NCBI GenBank assembly: GCA_030144725.1
Contig: JASKMD010000010.1
Coordinates: 5,143,045 to 5,207,044, forward strand
Length of the DNA: 64,000 nt
Source: Haematococcus lacustris
Lineage: Eukaryota > Chlorophyta > Chlorophyceae > Chlamydomonadales > Haematococcaceae
Reading direction: 5' to 3'
Shown: in pieces, positions 22,599 to 33,690 of the stretch
Layout: the number at the start of each line of letters is the position of its first letter
How positions within the stretch are numbered: position 1 is the stretch's first letter
Notes under the pieces: generated by a model
The model's input: only the letters and a program-made list of their open reading frames with translations
Told to the model about the DNA's origin: nothing
The model's database searches: none
Program-made: the position numbers and the translations under genes

Positions 22599-24022
22599 GT
22601 CAGGCGCCCCCAACATTCAAAAAATGACAGTAAACCGACCCCTGGTAGTAGGACGGCTGTAACTCTGCACTCGCTGCGCCAAATTTAATGCTAGCTGGCT
22701 CAGTATGTAGCCAACCCAGCCAGCTACCTTTCACCCATCCAGAATAATTATCCAGTCAGTAGGCCGTGCACAGCAAAGCATCAAAGTTAGTAATTCAAAT
22801 TTGAGCCGGTTCGGTCATCGCTGCGACCACCCGCGCCGCTTAGGTTGCTCTACACGAGCATGCGCATCGGCAGAAGCAGTCGGGAATGTGGCTCGAAGGC
22901 GGCTGGCAGGTGGTTGGGGGAGGTGGCCGGTACACCCTTTGTTGCGCACTTTACAACCTGAGTTGGCGCTGGGGGGCTGTCTAACTAAGTCTCGTGGATC
23001 ACCGCTTGCGCTTTGCAGCTGTCTTGGGCAGCCCCTCATCTGAGCTTTCAGGTGGTGGCTAGCTTTCAGCCGCTAATGCAGGTGGTGGCTAGGGCTAAAA
23101 GGGGGCGGGGGGGGGGGAGGGGGAGCAGGCAGCGAGCAAGGGATGGGTGGGCTGGGAGGGGGTGGGCTGGGAGGGGTGGGCTGGGAGGGGTTGGGCTGGG
23201 AGGGGTTGGGCTGGGAGGGGGTAGGCTGGGAGGGGGTGGGTTGGGAGGGGTGGGCTGGGCTGGGAGTGGGTGGGCTGGGAGGGGATGGGCTGGGAGGGGT
23301 TGGGCTGGGAGGGGTTGGGCTGGGAGGGATTGGGTTGGGAGGGGTGGGCTCCTGCAATGAGGTGGGCTCCTGCAATGATGGGTGGAGGGGGGGCGGGCAT
23401 GGTGGGTCGTTGCATGCCGTGGCCTTGAACCTGCCTGGTGAACTTGATGTAACTTTGAAGCTGTCAAACTGAACGAGGCCTGGGCTGTTTGTTGTGCGGT
23501 TTGTTTCACTAGATGCTCCAATGGATAAAGAACAAACATTTCGTAGCCATTTTCTTGCTGGTGGTGCAACACCGGTGCAACAGCGGGTGCAACACAGTGG
23601 AGGACACAGTGGAGGAGGGGGGGGTACCAGCCGGTGGTACCTTAGTGTGCGCCGACCCAAATGTGCTATTCGGCGGAAGCGAGTACGATTATATGTTTCA
23701 TTCACCCCGTCTAGGCGCCCTGCACGCCCGGCAGGCATCGCGATGGGTGTTGGCCGGACATTCCATTTGTGCACAACCAGCTCACTACGCTAGGTAGATG
23801 GGGTCACAGCGATGTGGCTCACCGTGCCAAGGAGACCCATATCGCCGCTGTGATTTGTTCGCGGGCACATGTGGCAGTACACAAGCAAAGACTCCAATAA
23901 CTAGCGCTGATGGTCAGATAACGCGGACTAAACCGCCAATGTGATAAACGATACCGAAAACGGTGCAGTATTGAGGGAGTAATCGCATGCATATTACCAA
24001 CCCCATGTTGGGGGCGCCTGAC
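22599..24022. mobile_element. TIR element copy 1 (1424 bp, 5-bp target duplication)
   Basis: The ends are inverted repeats of about 18 bp: GTCAGGCGCCCCCAACAT at 22599-22616 and its complement at 24005-24022. Both ends are flanked by TTACG (22594-22598 and 24023-24027), read as a 5-bp target-site duplication. The body matches, in opposite orientation, the copy at 28880-30247. That includes a conserved frame (MHKWNVR ... GRRTLRYHR, minus strand here) and a G-rich minisatellite. No transposase motif was recognised, so it is probably non-autonomous. Superfamily not determined. Confidence 0.8.
23110..23350 (+). repeat. 15-bp GGGAGGGGTTGGGCT minisatellite inside element copy 1
   Basis: About 15 copies of a G-rich unit. 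The corresponding part of copy 2 (about 29525-29635, opposite orientation) is degenerate and much shorter, so the array expanded after the copies separated or decayed in copy 2. Confidence 0.85.
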
Positions 24023-25129
24023 TTACGCCAAGCAAGGGGAAAATTGGGTACCATGCTGTTCTCCACATTCAGACCACTATTTGCTACCGCGATTGCACCG
24101 CTAGCTTCAGCGTGCTAGAAAAGTTAGCGGCTTCGAAGCGCAGGCCCGCAGGCTGAACATGGTTGTTTGAGCCTAAAGTTGTGTCCACGCAACAAGGTCG
24201 CTGTAGGTAGCTACAGACATATGTATAAAGTCTAAGGCCGGGGCCCGTCTCTCTCGCTAGCCAGGTCCGTTCAGTCGGTTGTACTGGGTAGCTCGGCTTC
24301 CTAGCTCCCGCAAAGCTGTGAATGTTAGTACTGCCCCGCAACCACAAACTCCAGCTCCGAACCCTCCTATCTCATAACATGTGCGGTGGACTTTGCCTAA
24401 AAAGCAGTGTTACCAAATACGGCTGGGCCGTCTTTCATCGTACACCGTTTTTTCGTATGTACTGTACCGTACAATCGTCTTGGCCGTATGGCCGAGAGAT
24501 CGCATGTTCGATCCCTAGTGAGTCATGAACTGTTTTCCATACCAACAGTACGATCACAACATGACGGCGGTGGCAAGATCGGATCATTCTAGCCTGACCA
24601 ACCTATAGATAATACCTATAGTGGTGTGTGGGCATGGCATGGCTAGAGTAGGCTGGGTTGGCTGCTACTAATGGATCCCACTCGAAGTTGCCCGCTCCAT
24701 GTTGCCAGCTCCAGGCTGCTACGCCATGGGTAGGGTAGGGAGAGGGCTGCGGCGTGGGGTCCTACCTACTATGCGCTTGTTGGTAGTAACTACAAGCGCA
24801 TGCTTCAAGCTGCCCGCTCCAGGCTGCGGGCTTAATGCTGCCCGCTCCAGGCTGGGGGAGTGGGGGGGGAGGGGAGGGAAGGGAGGAGATCTGATGGCTT
24901 AGGAGGTGGTGGTGGTGGTGATGGTGGTCAGGGGAGGGTGGGGAGGCTTGCTCCAGGCTGTAAGGTAAGTTGGGGTGGGGAAGTGGCGCGTAGCAAGTGG
25001 GGTTACAATGGTTGAGGTGGTTGTAGGGAAAGGGAGAATGAGACCATTAACCCTGCAGCAGTCAAGCGGTATACAAGCGGTCAGGCAATGTACTTGGAGT
25101 CACATGACTGCAAGATTAACCACCAGGGG

Positions 25130-25177
25130 CTGGGCTGGGCTGGGCTGGGCTGGGCTGGGCTGGGCTGGGCTGGGCTA
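25130..25177 (+). repeat. (GGGCT)n array inside the hAT element
   Basis: About nine pure copies of GGGCT. Confidence 0.9.
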
Positions 25178-25338
25178 CTGCTCTTGGCAGCTGCTCATGG
25201 CTGCAGCCCCAAGCTACTTATGCACACCTGCTCCTGCAACTTGCGACTTGCAGCATGCTTCCTTCTTACTAGCATCTTGCAACTGCAACTGGTCTACAAC
25301 GACAGATGTGGCAGTAACATACCAAGTCGTCCAGCTCT

Positions 25339-25662
25339 TCAACATGCACTTCTGCGGCCCCGCGTTGCTTTTGCCGATGGCTGTCTTTTGGGCTTGTAGT
25401 TCGCTTGCGTTCTGCCTCCCTTGCCAGAAGCTGTGACTCCAGTTCGCTGTCGGGCATCAGGCATGTCGCGACATCTCTTCCGCTGCCGTAATGTGCTGGC
25501 ATGGCGTGTGACAATAGATGCGGCGAACTCCAAGTTGCAGTTTCGGCACTGGAATCTCGGGGACCCGCTATCTCGCTGAAGTTGGTAATAAGAATCATGT
25601 ACAGCGTTATTTAGCTCCTTGGGTAGAGGCATCGCTTTGTGCCGCCAAAGGCCGCGGACCAC
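25339..25662 (-). pseudogene. Truncated hAT transposase N-terminus with BED-type zinc finger
   Basis: A 107-codon frame starting 100 bp inside the right end of the hAT element. It begins MVRGLWRHKAMPLPKELNNA and carries FQCRNCNLEFAAS ... RHASTLRQRKRC, which fits the C-x2-C ... H ... C spacing of a BED finger, the DNA-binding module at the start of many hAT transposases. The frame then turns basic and stops. No RNase H-like or dimerisation region follows before the other terminus, so only the DNA-binding part remains. Confidence 0.7.
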
Positions 25663-26036
25663 CGTATAGACGGTCTGTATAAACGGAAAAATACAATGCC
25701 ATTTTCGAAAAAACGATTATACGGCAAAAACGGGCCGTCTTGGACCGTATTTGGTAACACTGCTAAAAAGCTGTTTGCGGCTGGCCCGTCCGGCCATTAC
25801 ATCCAACCTCACATCATTACATTATAACATCCAACCTACACTTGTGTTCTCTGTAAACTGTCACTTGTGTTCTATGTAAACTGTCACTTGTGTTGTGTGG
25901 CATTCACTGCATGCATGGTATGGGCTAGGGCTCTGGCACTTGGAAGGGCTAGGCTCAGGGTCAACACCGTTTCCAGGGGGCTGAGTAAGGCTGGGCAGGG
26001 CAGGGCTGGGCTCTGCAACAAAGGCAAGCTTTGTTG

Positions 26037-27738
26037 TCAGCGCATTCGCATAACGCTGTCGGGAGCATGGCGCTTGGAAGGGGTGATTGTTGCCACTGCT
26101 AGTGCTTGGTGATGTTGCTGTTGCTGATGCTGTGAGATTGCTTCCAAGCATTGGATCCTACTCTTGGCACCCTTGGTAGCTAGGTTCAGTCGGACGCAAA
26201 GCTGCTTGAGGTGACTCAGCGTGATGCCCTTCTGTGGCAAGGATGGTAGGTGTGGCTGCTGACAGCTGTATACCTGCCTAGCTGTGTCTTCAAGATGCTG
26301 CAGTTTGTTGGTGATGTCCGCCAGTCGTTGCTCTCGTGCTGTGTTTTGATCCCTTGCACTTGCCGCTGAGCTGTACTCCTCCCTTGTGGGCAGAAGAAAG
26401 AAGAAGAAGAAGACTACTCCGGTATTCACCGGCGTGCATTAAGGGAGGAGCTACCGCCTGGGGCGCGGCCTGCTCCCACCAGTTCCCTTGTGGGCAACTT
26501 CACCGGGAGGGTGATGCGTTGCATAGCCCGCAACACCTTGCGTGCCTGTGATGTCTGCTTGGCTGCCTGCACAGGCTTAGTGGCTGCCCCACCCTGAGCA
26601 CCATGAGGGCTGGCTGCAGCTCCCCGGGCACCCGTGGGGCTGATTGCAGCTCCCAGTGCACCCACACTGCTGGCTGCACCACCCAGGGCACCCACAGGGC
26701 TGGCTGCACCACCCAGGGCACCCACATGGCTGGCTGCAGCTCCCAGGGCACCCGCACGGCTGGCTGCACCACCGAGGGCCCCCGCATGGCTGGCTGCAGC
26801 TCCAAGGGCATCATATGACAGATAGTCACTGAACCAGCTGTTGGTGTCCTCCACTGTCATCTTGATGCGTCCCGACACACCCTCCTCTTTCATGCGTAAC
26901 ACGTTATTGAGGGGCTTCAATGCTGTCTCGCTTGCTGCATTGGTGATGTGGACTGGCCTGAAGTAGCGGCTAAGTAGCTGTTCCAATGGTTCTGTGATTA
27001 TGCCTGTTGCCTCCAGCTCCTGTGCAACACAACCAAGAGGTCAGAGCCATGTGGACTGTGGCGTTGCAAAAGCATGTAGTGCATGAACACCATACACAGT
27101 GTTGGCACCATACGCGGTGTAGGGCCCTCAATGCCTCATACAATGGTGCTTGTTACACACCTGCAGATCAGCTTGGAGCTTGAAGAGCTGCAGAGGGTCG
27201 TCCTCCATGGCAAGGCCAGGTCCAGTGGCTGAGAGATACTGCAACACTCGGCTAGCTCCTCGCTGCCTGGCTGCTGGAGAAGGGTCGCCAAGGGCGGCAG
27301 CCAGGTAGGGAAAGTCCCCCAAGAAGTGCATGCGCTTTGTGTAGTACTCTCCCAACACGCCCACCAACTCCAAGACCCACTCGTCTACCTGCTCTGCTGT
27401 CACTGGCTCCCCCACTGCACCCTGGCTGTCACCTGGTCCCCATACCATGCTGCAGCCCATGGAGTAGGCCTCTCTCAACACCATGCGGGGCTCAACTGTG
27501 GCTGCCAGCAGCACACACATGATGTGCTCATGGTGGGTGTGCCAGTGGCACATCCACCTGCTGCTGTTTGATTGCGCCCACGCGGAAGGTCATAGAGCTG
27601 TATTTGCAACAGTTGTTGCTGCTGATGCCAATCCTGCTGCCGCTGCTGCCAGTGCTGCTGCTGCTGCTGCCAGTCTTGCTTCTCCCGTGCATGCTCTTGC
27701 TGCACTTCTTGTAAACGTTGTTCAATATTGCGAAGTGC
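26037..27738 (-). CDS. Coiled-coil / SAP-domain protein (4 exons seen)
   Basis: Exons 27738-27558, 27501-27161, 27019-26430 and 26382-26037 (stop) join in phase: 1458 nt, 485 residues. All are GT-AG; the last intron is only 47 nt, with a strong pyrimidine tract. Order: Gln-rich coiled coil (ALRNIEQRLQEVQQEHAREK), a helical unknown region (VDEWVLELVGVLGEYYTKRM), then a segment with RYFRPVHITNAASETALKPL. About ten copies of an 11-residue Ala/Gly repeat (GALGGAASPV type) follow, then a second coil, and a C-terminal SAP-like motif (LSHLKQLCVRLNLATKGAKSRIQCLEAI). SAP motifs bind DNA, so a nuclear DNA-binding role is inferred. It sits between transposon copies and could itself be element-borne. The 5' start was not found; the exon at 27738 may be internal. 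Confidence 0.6.
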
Positions 27739-27785
27739 CTGAAGACAACAATGCAACATTGCACGCATCAGTATGGGCGAGGGCA

Positions 27786-27833
27786 CAGGCAAGGACAAGG
27801 ACAAGGACAAGGACAAGGACAAGGACAAGGACA
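27786..27833 (+). repeat. (ACAAGG)n hexanucleotide repeat
   Basis: Eight copies, directly upstream of the first SAP-gene exon found (minus strand CCTTGT). Confidence 0.9.
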
Positions 27834-28879
27834 GGTGAGGACATATGCTTGTTAATGACGGTGGAGCTGGGGCTGGGCTGCCTTGCCTGGGCTTGCTCAG
27901 CGATGGAGCCAGCAGTACGGGATTATGGAGCACGGCCAGTGGCTAAACGCTCGGCCATACGCGCGGACCCAGCAAGGCTTTGCTTCGAGCGATGGGGCAT
28001 AGCTTAAAATGGTTCAAGTGCGGCTAGCATCGACCGAAAGGTCCATCGCCGACTCCGACGGCAGGAGTAGGGTCGTCGCTACTGTTATCATAGATATGGC
28101 GGGCTGAAAGGACTTCAGTTCGGGGAAAAGGCCCCTGGCATGGCCGAATCTTAGGTGTTTTTCAAGTCTATCTGATTACTACTAGCACACGCATCAATTT
28201 GCAGGCATATCTATTATATCAATGGACATACTTGATGCGGTTCCCCCGTATTCATTGCAGGGCATTTGGGACGTTTGGCATACAGTGGAGGCTTCTGGCA
28301 GAGTGTCCCTCACCACCCTCGCCATAGACCGAGCTAATGCATGTTAGGGTCAACTCAGCGCCAGGATGTGAGTGTGTGGTACATCTAGCTGCTGACGAAA
28401 TTTCAGGTCCAAAGCCTCGTGGCGTACCCCCTCAACCCGGCCATGAGACAAGCCCCTAGCAAGCAGCATGCAGCTCACAGAGCTCGACACCCAGGAGGCA
28501 CCCGGACATCGCCGCGACAGCACACCTACTCCAGGGCGCATAACCAGAGAGATGGAGTGCTTCTGACATTGCGTGCTAGTCGGAGCCATCGAACATTGGA
28601 CGGGGTCGCGGACCAGCCGATCACCGTAGGCCTGTTCCTCTGAGCCGATGCTAAGCTGTACGGCGCTGCGGCAAGGCGTGCAAATCTTACATCATGAAGC
28701 GGTGTATAGAGTTAGTTAGGTCCGTCCGAAAAATGAGCATTTTTTGGCTTGCTTGTCTAACCTGACTTACGGCTGTGTCAATACCCGTCATGTCAGTCGA
28801 TCCGTGGTTGGGGTATCAAGCCTGCGTTTGCCATGGCCATTTGCCATGGCGAGCACTTAGTCCCGGGGCAGGCCTCTGA
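27834..28879. other. No gene supported
   Basis: Region 5' of the SAP-domain gene; upstream exons may exist here but none could be chosen. No repeats or RNA genes were recognised. Confidence 0.4.
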
Positions 28880-30247
28880 CTCAGGCCCTCCCAACATGGG
28901 GTTGGTAATATGCATGCAATTACTCCCACAATACTGCACCGTTTTCAATAGCGTTTATCACATTGGCATTGGCGGTTTAGCCCGCGTTATCTGACCATCA
29001 GCGCTAGCCATTGGAGTCTTTGCTCGCGTACTGCCACATGTGCCCGCGAACAACTCACATCGGCGAGACGGGTCTCCTTGGCACCGTGAGCCACATCGCT
29101 GTGGACCCATCTACCTAGCGTAGTGAGCTGGTTGTGCACAAATGGAATGTCCGGCTGACACCCAACGCGATGCCTGCCGGGCGTGCAGGGCACCTTGACG
29201 GGGTGTTTGGAACATATAAATGTACTCGCTTCCGCCAAGTACACCATTTGGGTCGGCGCACACTAAGGTATCACCGGGTTACACCCCCCCTCCTCCACTG
29301 TGTCCTCCACTGTGTTGCACCCGCTGCACCAGCAAGAAAATGGCTACATTTTATTTGTTCTTGACCCATTAGCGCATCTATTGAAACAAACCGCACAACA
29401 AACAGCTTAGGCCTCTATCTGTTTGACAGCTTTGAAGTTACATCATGTTCACTAGGCAGGTTCAAGGCCACGGCATGCAACGACTCACCATGCCCGCCCC
29501 CCCTTTACCCATCATTGCAGGAGCCCACCTCATTGAGCCTGCCCACCCACTCCCAGCCCTTCCCCTCGCCCCCTCCCCAAGCACACCCCCTGCTAGCCCA
29601 CCCCTCCCAACCCACCCCTCCCAGAACACCACTGTGGGGTGGCTGTTGAGCAATGAAACTTTGTACGCAGGTGGATGGCATGTAGGGGAGTATAACTCTC
29701 AGAGGAGACGAGTCCAGATTCGGTCATGGTGTGGTGTTGTGTGACTGACTGCATGGCCCTTAGTAAGGGAGATGGGGGTCACCGACCAAAGTGAGCTCTT
29801 GGCTTAGCTGAGTATGAGCGTTTGTAACACTGTCTTGAGGAGCTTAACCTAGTAAGTAGCATGTTGTAAGTCCATATGGTCGAGCTGTGGCATTGCCCTC
29901 TAGGTATGGGGGGGAGGTGGGCTCATTGCCACATTGCCGCAACCGCTTTCCGATCCGACTGCTGCTGCTGATGCGCGTGCTCGTGTAGAGCAGCCTAAGC
30001 GACGCGGCGGTCGCAGCGATGACTGCATGCTCCGCAACGGCTCAAATTTGAATCACTAACTGTGATGCTTTGCTGTGCACGGCCTACTGACTGGATAGTT
30101 ATTCTGGATGGGTGAAAGGTAGCTGGCTGGGTTGGCTACATACTGAGCTAGCTAGCATTAAATTTGGCGCAGCGAATGCAGAGTTACAGCCGTTATACTA
30201 CCAGGGGTCGGTTTACTGTCATTTTTTGAATGTTGGGAGCGCCTGAC
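28880..30247. mobile_element. TIR element copy 2, inverted relative to copy 1
   Basis: The left end TCAGGCCCTCCCAACATGGGG (28881) and the right end TTGGGAGCGCCTGAC (to 30247) match the termini of copy 1 with a few mismatches. The body is the reverse complement of 22599-24022, including the MHKWNVR ... GRRTLRYHR frame (plus strand here, 29134-29364). The left flank does not repeat the right flank, so no clean target duplication is left. Confidence 0.75.
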
Positions 30248-30252
30248 GCTTA

Positions 30253-30345
30253 GTCAGGAGTCCCCAACATGGGGTTGGTAATCTTCATGCAAGTACTCTC
30301 TACAAAGTGCACCGTTTTCGGTAGCTTTTATCGCATTGGCCGCTG
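30253..30345. mobile_element. Third partial copy of the TIR element, abutting copy 2
   Basis: Begins GTCAGGAGTCCCCAACATGG, then GGTTGGTAAT, and keeps similarity to the copy 2 left end as far as CACCGTTTTCGGTAGC. It starts 5 bp (GCTTA, 30248-30252) after the end of copy 2, in direct orientation. No second end was found. Confidence 0.65.
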
Positions 30346-30660
30346 CGCAACTATGCACGTTTCCTGGCAAGCGGCGCGTTAACTCTTGCGACTGAGGCCA
30401 TGCCGGCGCAAGCGAGCGCGGACACACCTCAGCTGCTCACTTTCGATTGTTCTAGTGGTGAGTAACGGCACCAATGACAGAACTGCGCCTGCTATCGAGC
30501 CAGAAGTACAATCTCATTTCAGCCCGCCAGGCTTGCTCCACGAGCCTTTCATTGGTGCAGGCGGTGTTGGAGGGCCATCGTTGGGCAAGTTACTAATCGA
30601 TATTGTTGCATACGCGGGAAATGTGCGTCTCTCTCTCGCCAGTCACACAGGAAAGGAGAC

Positions 30661-30791
30661 CCTGTAAAGAATGCACGGCCAGACCAGGACACCACTATCA
30701 AGGTTACATAGATCTGCCACAACAGACCGGCGCATAGCTCGCACCTACCTGTAAAGAATGCACGGCCAGACCAGGACACCACTATCAAGGT
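30661..30791 (+). repeat. Perfect 44-bp direct repeat, 87-bp period
   Basis: Bases 30661-30704 and 30748-30791 are identical. Each contains ATGCACGGCCAGACCAGGAC. Confidence 0.9.
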
Positions 30792-31113
30792 GCCGAGGTC
30801 TGGCAAGAAACTGCCTTAACTACAACAGTCACACTCGTACACTCGGCAGACTAGCCGCTGAATATCTCGCCCTATCATCCCGATGCTTCATGCGCAGCAC
30901 CGGGAGAGCATACTTTCCAACACTCCCACTCAGGGGCTAGGCAAGGAGACACTACTGCAAAGAAGCAACTGCAAGAGTACAGCAAAACAAAAGAGCTACC
31001 AACGTCTACAACAGAAGAGCTACCAAACCCTTAATCGGAAGGAACTACCAAAGAGTCTTGCGAGAAGTGCTTAGGGAACAAACAAGTACACTTGACAAGC
31101 AAGTTGTGAGCAC

Positions 31114-31613
31114 NNNNNNNNNNNNNNNNNNNNNNNNNNNNNNNNNNNNNNNNNNNNNNNNNNNNNNNNNNNNNNNNNNNNNNNNNNNNNNNNNNNNNNN
31201 NNNNNNNNNNNNNNNNNNNNNNNNNNNNNNNNNNNNNNNNNNNNNNNNNNNNNNNNNNNNNNNNNNNNNNNNNNNNNNNNNNNNNNNNNNNNNNNNNNNN
31301 NNNNNNNNNNNNNNNNNNNNNNNNNNNNNNNNNNNNNNNNNNNNNNNNNNNNNNNNNNNNNNNNNNNNNNNNNNNNNNNNNNNNNNNNNNNNNNNNNNNN
31401 NNNNNNNNNNNNNNNNNNNNNNNNNNNNNNNNNNNNNNNNNNNNNNNNNNNNNNNNNNNNNNNNNNNNNNNNNNNNNNNNNNNNNNNNNNNNNNNNNNNN
31501 NNNNNNNNNNNNNNNNNNNNNNNNNNNNNNNNNNNNNNNNNNNNNNNNNNNNNNNNNNNNNNNNNNNNNNNNNNNNNNNNNNNNNNNNNNNNNNNNNNNN
31601 NNNNNNNNNNNNN
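31114..31613. other. Assembly gap (500 N)
   Basis: Exactly 500 undetermined bases. The 5' part of the mTERF-like gene may lie in it. Confidence 1.
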
Positions 31614-31795
31614 CCCTACTCCCACTCTCTCCCCTCCCCTCAACCCTACTACTACTTTCCATCTTGCCCTCCCTACACTCCTACCCTTACCCTCCCTTAC
31701 CCTGACCCTATCACTACCACCATCCCCTATTACCTATGATGCTAATGATGACGACGCCATGCCTCCCGGCTGCCCTGTGCTGCTCTGTGTTGCAG

Positions 31796-33679
31796 GCGAG
31801 TTCATCACAAGCACCCTGAACGAGGATGTGGTGCAGCAGTGGATGATGCGGCTGGACATGGAGCGGGAGGAGGTGGTGGAGCTGCTGGACCATGTGCCCA
31901 CACTGCTGGAGATGTCGCCCACCACTGTCAAGGCTAGGCTGGTGGGTGGGGCTGCCAGGGTCGGTCCGCCATGCATTAGCATTACAAACAGGCTGGGGTC
32001 AATGGGTTGTTGTGGTAGCTGCATTATTACGATCAACGGGGCTTGTTACGTGAACATGAGTCACTGCGGCTTGTTCCATGGAGAAGCTTCTTGATGTTTG
32101 AGTAATGCATTAAACGGGGGTAGTATGAAAACGGGGATATAAAAACGGGGATGCATTAAACGGGGATAGTAATATAAAAACTAAATGACTAAACATTGAT
32201 AAAGGACATAAAACAAAAGTATATTGGTGGATCTCAGGGTATTGGGTAATGCAGTGAGCCCTAGACCTCATGGTTGCGCTCAAGTGGGCAGGGCAGGGCT
32301 TGGCTGCAGAGTTGGAGTCTGAGTCCATGGGGAGGGGAAGAGGCGTAGGATGGTGAAAAGGGGGCAAGAGAGCAGGCCCTGATTATGACTGTTGGTGAGA
32401 GCAGGCCATTCCCTAGTGGGTCCCTGACTTGCTGCCCACTGAGCGATGGGAGCCACTGAGCCACTGGGGGGGGGTGGAGCACACAGGCTGAAACGGTTGC
32501 CAGCTTCTTTTGTTGCTGGCGCTGGCTGAGTTACATTACCAAGCCTGCAGGGCTGCCCCAACATGGTGAGCCTGTCTTTGCCCCACCTGCCTGATTAGGA
32601 GTCGCTGGTTGCCCTGTTTGGCATCACCCTGGCCATCGCCGCCAAGCTGGTGGTCAAGCACCCGGCCCTGACCACCATCCCGCCCAATGTGGTCATCACG
32701 CGGGTGAAGAGCCTTAGCCTAGCCCTGGGCATGTCTATGCCGGTGAGTTGCTGGCAGCAGGGTGGGGCATGGGGGGCAAAAGGGTGAGGGGGGCTGCTGT
32801 GTGGGTGATGGTGTGATGGTGTGCTGTGGTAGTGAGGATAGAGAGCGATGGGGGCGGATGGAGCACACATGTGGGATAGGTGCAAGGGGGGAGGAGGGGG
32901 GTGTAGAGGGAGACAGGTGAAAGGTGAAAGAGGGTGGAGGTGGTGTTAGGTGGAGGTGTTAGGTGGAGGTGGTAACAGGGGCGGTAACAGGTGTGGTAAC
33001 AGGAGCTAACAGGGGTGAGGGTCTTGTAGGGAATTAGGGGAGGTGCGTGTGATGAGTAATGGGGGCGACACCGGAGGGGGGTGCACTTGGTAAAAGGGTG
33101 CAGTGCTCAAGCTCAAGCTCAAGCTCAAGCAAATGTATGAGGTGATGGGGTTTGTAACGGAAGAGGTGCTTATGATGACAACGGCAGCAAATAACCCCAG
33201 GATTATGGTCCTCTGGTGCTGTAGGGGGGTGCACTTGATGTAGGGGGGAGGTGCTTAAAGTGTCACTTGGAAGCGGGGTCTTGGAAGGGGTGGAGGTGCT
33301 TGTGTAAGGACAGGGGGAGCAATGGACTTAGTATGTATACTATATAGAGGCATTGCCAGGGTCCTCTGGTGCTGTAGGATGAGGAAGAGGGGGCCTAGCG
33401 TGGGAGTTGAGGAAACCTATGTGGTCTGTAGTAGCAGTGGTAATGGGTGCCAGCCATGGGTTGGTGGAATGTCTGAGGTTTGCAGGCGAGGATGTGTTGG
33501 AGGGGTTGTGTGAATGACTCACCCACCTGCTGACCTGGGTTTGAATCCTGGTGGTGGCGTGTTTTTTGCAGCTGGCTGGTGTGCTGGTAGCCAAGGCCCC
33601 GGCCCTCCTGGCCTGCTGTGTGACAGTACCCGGGGAGCTGAACCGGGACTTAAAGCCACACCTGGAGCAAGTCCAAGAG
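31796..33679 (+). CDS. mTERF-family protein, partial (3 exons)
   Basis: Exons 31796-31941, 32599-32742 and 33572-33679, all with clean GT-AG sites (TTGCAG acceptors) and matching phases. The protein is all-helical, with a period of about 35 residues and the mTERF pattern: [20 protein letters not shown], then [60 protein letters not shown]. The HPAL and APALL prolines fall at equivalent places in successive repeats. Known family role: nucleic-acid binding regulators of transcription or RNA metabolism in mitochondria and chloroplasts. The start is missing (500-N gap upstream) and the 3' part is lost beyond a 1.3-kb minisatellite that begins within the next intron. An exon near 35641 (VAAVLVSNHLCGKHL) is possible but unproven. 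Confidence 0.6.
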
Positions 33680-33690
33680 GTGGGGCTAGG

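Larger units (their letters stand above)
24405..25762. mobile_element. hAT-superfamily element, 1358 bp, with 8-bp target duplication
   Basis: Perfect 18-bp terminal inverted repeats, CAGTGTTACCAAATACGG at 24405-24422 and its complement at 25745-25762. The 8-bp direct repeat CTAAAAAG sits immediately outside both ends (24397-24404 and 25763-25770). A CAGTGTT-type terminus and an 8-bp duplication are the hAT signature. Subterminal copies of CCGTAT/ACGGCC motifs follow the termini. The interior has only a truncated transposase start (BED-type finger, minus strand) plus unrelated sequence including a GGGCT array, so it is non-autonomous. Confidence 0.92.

Noticed and set aside
23066..23774. 168- and 233-codon Pro-rich frames on the minus strand
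   Set aside because: Mostly the G-rich 15-bp minisatellite in element copy 1. Only the short MHKWNVR segment is shared with copy 2, and it is noted there.
24485..24525. tRNA-like boxes (TGGCCGAGAG and GTTCGATCC)
   Set aside because: The two boxes are only about ten bases apart and no cloverleaf can be drawn; this is hAT interior sequence.
31045..31705. Long frames of about 200 codons around 31.1-31.6 kb
   Set aside because: They run through the second 500-N gap.
33525..33555. T-loop-like GGTTTGAATCC, possible tRNA
   Set aside because: No matching A box, acceptor stem or anticodon arm; it lies just before an mTERF-like exon acceptor.
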